Assembly (NCBI GenBank): GCA_029934195.1
Contig: JAOZMQ010000039.1
Coordinates: 1 to 11,624 of the forward strand
Direction of reading: 5' to 3'
Source of the DNA: Candidatus Cloacimonadota bacterium
Lineage (GTDB): Bacteria; Cloacimonadota; Cloacimonadia; Cloacimonadales; JAOZMQ01
Length of the DNA stretch: 11,624 nt
Each line of letters opens with the position of its first letter. Within the stretch, counting starts at the first letter, position 1. Both the position numbers and the translations under genes were made by a program. This document shows positions 6,922 to 11,624 of the stretch, piece by piece. Under the pieces are notes generated by a model. The model had not been told where the DNA came from. It did no database searches and was given only the letters and a program-made list of their open reading frames with translations.

Positions 6922-8286
6922 TTATAGCAATTTATTATATAATTCTAAATATTGTAATGCTGAAAATTTCCAAGACCAATTTGCATTCATAGCGTTAAGA
7001 ATAAATTCTTTGAAAATGGCTTTCTCTTTATAAACATCTTTAGCTTCATTAATGATTTGAAGGAAACTTGTCACAGAAAAATCATTAAAAAAGAAGCCAT
7101 TAATTTTATCATGATGCGGACAAGTTGAATCAAAAATTACATCAACAAAACTGCCTATTTTTCTCGCAATCGGAATAGTGCCATATTTAAGAGCAAAGAG
7201 AGAGGATACACCACCCGGTTCATAATAAGAAGGTAAAAGGACAAAATCTCCACCTGCAATAATTAAATGTGCTAAATTAATATCAAACCCAAATTGATAT
7301 CTAATATTGGAATATTTATTTTTCATAAGTTCATTTAATTGAATAGTATATTTATCATTTCCTGTTCCATAAATAATCAGCTGAATCTTTTGTTCTGATA
7401 ATTGTGGAATAGCTTTAAGTAATAATTCTATCCCTTTCTGTCTTATTAATCTTCTGCCAAAAATCAGAAGAGGAATATTCTCATCTTGTGGAAGAGAAAA
7501 TTTTTCTTGCAGTTTTGATTTTGCTAATTTTTTCCCGGATAAATCGTTTATTGAGTATCTTTTGGGAATAATATCATCTTTTTCTGGATTCCATTTTCCA
7601 TAATCAACACCATTAATAATTCCATATAAATCTTTATTTCTATGGAGAAAGAATGGATCAAGATTTTGTCCGTATTGATTTGTTTGAATTTCCTGTGAAT
7701 ATTTTCTACTACAAGTATTTATTTTATCAGCAAAGAAAACACCTGTTTTAAGCAAACTAAGATTTCCAAGTTCTTGTAGCTTTTCGATAATATTTGTTTC
7801 TAAATATTCTAATTGATTTAATTGGAAACTTCCTTTTGTGTCAATATTTGCAAAAGAGAATAGTGATTTTATATGTTTTAAATCTGGTGAATTTTTAATC
7901 AAAAGTGGCAATAAACCTGTTTCCCAATTATGACAATGGATAATATCATACTTCACTTCTGAATGTAATAGAAATTCAATAACAAAATTAGAGAAAAGTT
8001 TTGTTTGTTCAAAACCTAATTCGGTAGCTGAAAATTTAACAAAGAATTTTTCTTTTGGCTTTATAAAAAAAACTTCTTTGGATAGTTGTGAACGAGAAAC
8101 TTTGAAGACTTCAAATTCATCATTTTTAAAAGACAATTCAGATTCAAATTTTTGAAGCTCTGAGTAATAAGGTAGAATAGTGTGAACAGGTAATTTTAAA
8201 CTAAAAATTAAATGTTTTATGTTGTCTGCATATCTTGTGAATTTGCAAAATGGGGACAATTCAGTAGTTACATTAATAATCTTCAT
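6922..8286 (-). CDS. glgA: Glycogen/starch synthase family glycosyltransferase (GT5, GlgA-like)
   Basis: Would transfer glucose from ADP- or UDP-glucose to the end of an alpha-1,4-glucan in the cytosol. Its 454 residues are close to the E. coli enzyme (477). The C-terminal Rossmann domain is well conserved: FGRRLIRQKGIELL (R279 and K284 match the donor-binding Arg and Lys), GTGND, HLIIAGGDFVLLPSYYEPGG (E356 as catalytic Glu; EPGG for the commoner EPCG) and FALKYGTIPI. HCHNW (117-121) and INGVDYGKWNP also fit GT5. The N-terminal KxGGL motif is degenerate: K15 remains but the two glycines are T17 and R18 (KFTRYADN), which may alter donor binding or activity. Start: ATG at 8286 with AAGGAG (8292-8297). 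A 166-nt gap separates it from the upstream acyltransferase gene; I saw no firm promoter there. Confidence 0.88.
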   Translation of the reverse strand: MKIINVTTELSPFCKFTRYADNIKHLIFSLKLPVHTILPYYSELQKFESELSFKNDEFEVFKVSRSQLSKEVFFIKPKEKFFVKFSATELGFEQTKLFSNFVIEFLLHSEVKYDIIHCHNWETGLLPLLIKNSPDLKHIKSLFSFANIDTKGSFQLNQLEYLETNIIEKLQELGNLSLLKTGVFFADKINTCSRKYSQEIQTNQYGQNLDPFFLHRNKDLYGIINGVDYGKWNPEKDDIIPKRYSINDLSGKKLAKSKLQEKFSLPQDENIPLLIFGRRLIRQKGIELLLKAIPQLSEQKIQLIIYGTGNDKYTIQLNELMKNKYSNIRYQFGFDINLAHLIIAGGDFVLLPSYYEPGGVSSLFALKYGTIPIARKIGSFVDVIFDSTCPHHDKINGFFFNDFSVTSFLQIINEAKDVYKEKAIFKEFILNAMNANWSWKFSALQYLELYNKLL

Positions 8287-8452
8287 CGTTTCTCCTTAAT
8301 CGAATTAATGATTAGTTATATCTTTTTGGGAAAATTCTTCTCTAAACTTAATCGTTGTTAAAAAGGGTTCAATTATTAAAAGTCTTTCCTAATTTGATGT
8401 CTTTTTAAAGTAAACCCATATAAGATAAAATTAAAATTATTAGTTAAAAAAG

Positions 8453-9361
8453 TCAAACACTTTTTTGTGGTTCTTTTGCTTTTTTAGCCCCTTTCCATCT
8501 TTTATGAACCCAGAACCACTGATCAGGATATTTTTCCACATATTTTTCTATCCGTTCACTGATCGTCATTGCAAGTTGTTCAATATTAAAGCTTGTTTTT
8601 TCTATTTGGTCTGTATATATTGGTTTCTCAAAATATAGAATATGCTTATTCTCTTTTGTTCTTACCGTCATTCCAATAACAATAGGAATCCCAAATTTCA
8701 CACCAAATTTTGCTGCACCTGTATGTATTGAGGCATCTCTACCAAGAAATTTGAATTTTATTCCATCACTTCCAGCATTTTGATCTGAGACTAAAACCAC
8801 CATTCCTTTTGTTTTTATAAATTTAAGTATTTCTTTTAAAGATCTTTTTTTATGGATGATTTTAATTCCAAATTTTTCCCGAGGTTTATTTGAGAATGTT
8901 TCAAAATATGGATTCCTTTGCTTTTTGATAACAATTCCGGTATTGATTCCGGTTGATGCAATGTATCTTCCAGCTAATTCCCAATTTCCAAAATGAGCTG
9001 ATACCAAAATCATTCCTCTTCCAAGTGAAAGAGCTTCATGAAGATTTTCAAATCCATTTGTTGTAATTTTATTGAATAGTTTTTTATCATCTCCGAAAAA
9101 AGTTTCAGCTGTCATTTTCCCGATATTTCTATAGACATTTTTTAGAATTGAGTTTATTTCTCGTTCAGTTTTTTCAGGAAATGATTTATTTAATTGTGTA
9201 AGTGCTACATCTTTTCTAATTTTTAAAACCAAACCTCCAAAAATCAATAAATTTTCTAAAAAAAATTCAATAAAAGAATACGGAAATATTCTAAGAAATT
9301 TATAGAGAATCATAAAACCAAGATATTCTAATTTGCTTTTCCATTTTTTACTAATTTTCAT
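8453..9361 (-). CDS. Lipid A biosynthesis acyltransferase (LpxL/HtrB-like)
   Basis: Belongs to the LpxL/LpxM/LpxP lysophospholipid acyltransferase family, which adds secondary acyl chains to Kdo-lipid A at the inner face of the cytoplasmic membrane. The 302 residues match the usual length. A hydrophobic N-terminal part (about 12-47) could anchor it. The catalytic HX4E is HFGNWE (H123, E128). SDQNAGSDG (192-200) and FLGRDASIHTGAAKFG follow, and PDQWFWVHKRW near the C terminus is the family signature. The gene starts 10 nt after the tcdA stop codon, and its weak Shine-Dalgarno (AAGG) overlaps that stop, so translational coupling is likely. It is the only gene here that ends in TGA; read-through would add only two further codons before TAA. 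Which acyl position or chain it serves cannot be read from sequence. Confidence 0.92.
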   Translation of the reverse strand: MKISKKWKSKLEYLGFMILYKFLRIFPYSFIEFFLENLLIFGGLVLKIRKDVALTQLNKSFPEKTEREINSILKNVYRNIGKMTAETFFGDDKKLFNKITTNGFENLHEALSLGRGMILVSAHFGNWELAGRYIASTGINTGIVIKKQRNPYFETFSNKPREKFGIKIIHKKRSLKEILKFIKTKGMVVLVSDQNAGSDGIKFKFLGRDASIHTGAAKFGVKFGIPIVIGMTVRTKENKHILYFEKPIYTDQIEKTSFNIEQLAMTISERIEKYVEKYPDQWFWVHKRWKGAKKAKEPQKSV

Positions 9362-9371
9362 TTTTTATACC

Positions 9372-10127
9372 TTAAATTTCAAAGTTTATTGCAATATTTC
9401 TCAAAACATAAGAAGCAGCCCACAGACCCATTATAGCCGGTAAATATCCAACAGAACCCAAAGTTCCTCTTTTTCTTCCACGTTCTAATTCCCATTCTTC
9501 TTCTGAACCATCTTTATAATCGAGTTGTTTTACATAAATTGTTTCAAAAGAATTTACTACAGGAATACCAGTTGTAATACCACGATTCCGAAGATATTTT
9601 CTAAGTTGTTTAGCTAAACGGCAATTTCTTGTTTCTGATAAATCACATAATTCAATTTTTGAAGGATCTATTTTTCCACCAGCTCCCATAATAGAGATCA
9701 ATTTGATTTTACGATTATAGACTTCTTCGATTAGTCCGGCTTTAGGGGTAAGACTATCAATGGCATCTACAACAAAATCAATTCCATCTAAAATATAATC
9801 CTTTGATTCATCTCCGCAAAATGTAGTAATAACTTCAATATTTGCATTTGGGTTTATATCGAGCATTCTTTCTTTCATCACATCAGCTTTAAAGCGATTC
9901 AAAGTACTGTGTAATGCCGGAAGCTGACGGTTAATATTTGATAATTTGATTTTATCAAAATCAACAAGTCTAAAATTACAAATTCCACTTCTAACAAGCG
10001 ATTCTGCTGTGTAAGTTCCGACACCACCTAATCCAATAATTGCAACTCTATAAGATTCAAATTTCTCAATTGAATTCTTTCCAAAAAGAAGTTCAGTTCT
10101 AAGAAATTGTGCTTTTTTCTCTTTCAT
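9372..10127 (-). CDS. tcdA: tRNA threonylcarbamoyladenosine dehydratase (TcdA/CsdL, ThiF-like)
   Basis: Uses ATP to dehydrate t6A at position 37 of ANN-decoding tRNAs to the cyclic form ct6A; an E1-like fold of the ThiF/MoeB group. The nucleotide-binding GLGGVG (32-37) is followed by LVDFDKIKLSNINRQ (54-68), VDAIDS (120-125) and MGAGGKIDP (147-155). The last block, with ELCDLSETRNCRLAKQLRKYLR after it, is typical of TcdA rather than ThiF or MoeB, and no zinc-binding CxxC pair is seen. The 251 residues are slightly shorter than the E. coli protein (268). Start at ATG 10127 with AAGGAAA just upstream. First gene of a minus-strand cluster with the acyltransferase, and divergent from the CHAP-like gene. 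Confidence 0.92.
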   Translation of the reverse strand: MKEKKAQFLRTELLFGKNSIEKFESYRVAIIGLGGVGTYTAESLVRSGICNFRLVDFDKIKLSNINRQLPALHSTLNRFKADVMKERMLDINPNANIEVITTFCGDESKDYILDGIDFVVDAIDSLTPKAGLIEEVYNRKIKLISIMGAGGKIDPSKIELCDLSETRNCRLAKQLRKYLRNRGITTGIPVVNSFETIYVKQLDYKDGSEEEWELERGRKRGTLGSVGYLPAIMGLWAASYVLRNIAINFEI

Positions 10128-10161
10128 TTTATTTCCTTATAATTAATAAAATAATTAATGA

Positions 10162-10190
10162 CATAAACTTGAAATGAATAATTATGTCAA
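10162..10190 (-). promoter_or_regulatory. Candidate promoter for tcdA
   Basis: On the minus strand a perfect TTGACA (plus-strand 10185-10190) is followed after 17 nt by TTTATG (10162-10167), a weak -10 box, about 35 nt before the tcdA start. The -35 match is good and the -10 is poor. The promoter consensus of this lineage may also differ from the sigma-70 pattern. Confidence 0.4.
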
Positions 10191-10238
10191 TATACTATGA
10201 GAAAAGAAAATTATTAGTTTTTTCAATCAAAAGATTAC

Positions 10239-10267
10239 TTGACTTAAAAGAGATTAAAAATTCAAAT
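10239..10267 (+). promoter_or_regulatory. Candidate promoter for the CHAP-like gene
   Basis: TTGACT (10239-10244) is followed after 17 nt by TCAAAT (10262-10267), which matches four of six -10 positions, about 55 nt before the start codon at 10322. In such AT-rich sequence this could arise by chance. Confidence 0.35.
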
Positions 10268-10321
10268 AATTTGTAATGAGAAAGCACTCTATTTTAAAAA
10301 ATTAAAAAAGCGGAGATTTAT

Positions 10322-10885
10322 ATGAAAAGACAAAAATTAGTTTCAGTTGCAAGAAAGGAAGCAGAAGCACATTATGAAGCGATAATGCCCGGAAATTATG
10401 GAGAACAAATTGAAAAATACCTTTCACCTTTTAGAGATGTATTGAATGTATTGGAAGATACTTCTATTTACAATGACCTTTCTATTGGATTTCCTTGGTG
10501 TGGAGCATTTGTTTATTATTGTTGCAAAGAATGCAAAATAGATTTGACTATTGTACCACCTAATATTCCAACTTCACTTGCTTTGGTTAGTAGCTGGCTT
10601 TTTATGGCAATGCAACTCGAAAATTTGAAATGGTATGAATTTATTGAGGAATATGATGATTTTGTACCTACCGAAGGTGACATTATTATTTTTAATAACT
10701 TGCAAGGAAACAAAAGTAAATTTACTCATATGGGAATAATTGTGGAAGTAACAGATGATTTTTATCTTGTGGCTGAAGGAAATGTTGTTTATACAAAAGA
10801 AAATGGAAAGCCCGGTCGGAAAACAGATTTGAAAAAAAGAAGCAAATCTCAGAATATTCAAGGTTTTGTCCGCATTGTGGAATAA
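10322..10885 (+). CDS. CHAP-domain-like cysteine hydrolase, no signal peptide
   Basis: Resembles CHAP/NlpC-type amidases that cut peptidoglycan cross-bridges or other amides. PWCGAFVYYCC places the candidate nucleophile at C60. GDIIIFNN (119-126) leads to FTHMGIIVEV with H136. AEGN (151-154) can supply the third residue (E152 or N154). The N-terminal segment (about 1-50) is helical and polar. It has no signal peptide and no membrane segment, so the product should be cytosolic unless exported by another route, which is unusual for a wall hydrolase. The start ATG has GGAG (10312-10315) 6 nt upstream. The outer-membrane protein gene follows 70 nt downstream on the same strand and may be cotranscribed. 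The substrate is not known; the domain call rests on motif order. Confidence 0.75.
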   Translation: MKRQKLVSVARKEAEAHYEAIMPGNYGEQIEKYLSPFRDVLNVLEDTSIYNDLSIGFPWCGAFVYYCCKECKIDLTIVPPNIPTSLALVSSWLFMAMQLENLKWYEFIEEYDDFVPTEGDIIIFNNLQGNKSKFTHMGIIVEVTDDFYLVAEGNVVYTKENGKPGRKTDLKKRSKSQNIQGFVRIVE

Positions 10886-10955
10886 TCAAGAGCAGATGAA
10901 AATAGATAGTATCTAATGGCAAATTATTTATTTTCTATCTGATAAGGAGAAGAAA

Positions 10956-11582
10956 ATGAAAAAATTAGTATTATCAATAGCGTTAGTATTAATAATTTTA
11001 GTTGTTTCAGCAAAAGAAAAAGATTACAAGTATGGTTTAGGTTTTAGTGGTGGTATGATTTCCGGAAGTGGATTCTCTTTCAGAAAATTGAGTGATATTG
11101 GTGGATATCAAATCAATTTTGGTGCCATTATGCAAAATGCCGATGAATGCGAAGATTGTTTTGGAACTACTTATGAAAAAAATTATTTTTTGGAAACTGA
11201 CGATACATTTACCGAACAATCTACTGACATGAATATGAACATTAATTTGGGTTACAACTTATATAAAACTTTACATATTGGAACTAAATCAAAATTATAT
11301 TTACTTGCTGGAGGAGCAGTTTATATGAGTAGTGACAAAGTTTATGAACAAGATTACAATTATAATAATACATCTAATTATTGGGAAAAATCAGGTAATC
11401 AACGAGAAACATTCGAAAATGATTTTCTTTTTAATATTGGTGGAGGTTTTGGTTTTGATTACAAAATAAGCCAAAATATCGTTCTTAACCTTGAATGGCC
11501 TTTAACTGTATCTTTATCAGATGATGGAACAAATATTTTTATGTATATTCCACAAGCAGGAATTCATTATTATTTTAAATAA
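10956..11582 (+). CDS. Predicted outer-membrane beta-barrel protein
   Basis: No family recognised with certainty. The 208-residue product opens with a classic signal peptide (MKKLVLSIALVLIILVVSA, cleavage about 19/20). The mature part is a run of alternating hydrophobic and polar strands rich in Gly, Tyr and Asn: YGLGFSGGM, YQINFGAIM, NINLGYNLY, KLYLLAGGAVYM, FLFNIGGGFGFDY and a final IHYYFK. This is the pattern of small 8-stranded outer-membrane barrels. A CEDC pair lies at about 65-68, near an acidic loop. The start ATG has AAGGAG at 10944-10949. No separate promoter was seen in the 70 nt after the CHAP-like gene. A structural porin or OmpW/OprF-like barrel is possible, but function cannot be assigned. 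Confidence 0.75.
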   Translation: MKKLVLSIALVLIILVVSAKEKDYKYGLGFSGGMISGSGFSFRKLSDIGGYQINFGAIMQNADECEDCFGTTYEKNYFLETDDTFTEQSTDMNMNINLGYNLYKTLHIGTKSKLYLLAGGAVYMSSDKVYEQDYNYNNTSNYWEKSGNQRETFENDFLFNIGGGFGFDYKISQNIVLNLEWPLTVSLSDDGTNIFMYIPQAGIHYYFK

Positions 11583-11601
11583 TATCTAAAGTAAGATTTG
11601 T

Positions 11602-11624
11602 AGCACAACTTGCCAAGTTGTGCT
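11602..11624. repeat. Perfect palindrome at the window end
   Basis: AGCACAACTT (11602-11611) and AAGTTGTGCT (11615-11624) pair perfectly around GCC, 19 nt after the last stop codon. The preceding TGT suggests the symmetry may continue past the window edge. It could be the transcription terminator of the barrel gene, or a REP-like dispersed repeat. No T tract can be checked because the window stops here. Confidence 0.75.

Noticed and set aside
8287..8452. Promoter for glgA in the gap after the acyltransferase gene
   Set aside because: TTGAAC and TATAAC boxes can be found on the minus strand, but neither has a partner box at normal spacing.
10904..10940. 6-bp inverted repeat (AGATAG and CTATCT) before the barrel gene as a terminator or operator
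   Set aside because: Short, AT-rich, with a 25-nt loop and no T tract.
1..11624. CRISPR array, tRNA, rRNA, integrase or transposase
   Set aside because: No regularly spaced direct repeats, no cloverleaf and no recombinase motifs were found on either strand.

Overview
The window is a strongly AT-rich stretch of bacterial chromosome with nine credible genes. The best taxonomic clue is the large secreted protein at 3794-6484. It ends in a type IX secretion (Por) sorting domain with the YPNPFNPTT signature and also carries a PKD domain, a beta-helix and dockerin-like repeats. With the low GC content and a lipid A-type acyltransferase, this suggests a Gram-negative member of the FCB group, most likely Cloacimonadota. 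That placement is inference from sequence style, not from a marker gene.

Left part (1-3550): an unusually long GlmS-type glucosamine-6-phosphate synthase (909 codons) and IspF of the MEP isoprenoid pathway lie on the + strand. A clear intrinsic terminator sits between them. The pair is bracketed by two copies, in opposite orientation, of a roughly 125-bp repeat at 2-126 and 3426-3550. Both genes supply envelope precursors (UDP-GlcNAc for peptidoglycan and LPS, and isoprenoid carrier lipid).

Centre (3551-6720): a repeat-rich spacer with a perfect 13-bp palindrome is followed by the most interesting gene. From a well-placed ATG at 3794 with a strong Shine-Dalgarno and a signal peptide, the frame runs to 6484 and is interrupted by one in-frame TGA at 3902-3904. 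This TGA is in the active site of an N-terminal thioredoxin-like domain, giving C-T-G-(TGA), where the family has CxxC. A short hairpin with a bulged U lies just 3' of it. The simplest exciting reading is a secreted CxxU selenoprotein carried by the type IX system. A nonsense mutation or a one-base sequencing error is the main alternative.

Right part, minus strand (10127 down to 6726): tcdA (tRNA ct6A37 dehydratase), an LpxL/HtrB-like acyltransferase 10 nt downstream, a GT5 glycogen/starch synthase with a degenerate KxGG motif, and a previously easy-to-miss 52-codon gene with a near-perfect ribosome binding site. Right end, plus strand: a CHAP-like cysteine hydrolase without a signal peptide and a predicted outer-membrane beta-barrel protein, diverging from tcdA across a 194-bp spacer that has candidate promoters in both directions. 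The window ends in a perfect 10-bp-arm palindrome that may be a dispersed intergenic repeat or terminator. No tRNA, rRNA, CRISPR array, transposase or phage gene was seen.
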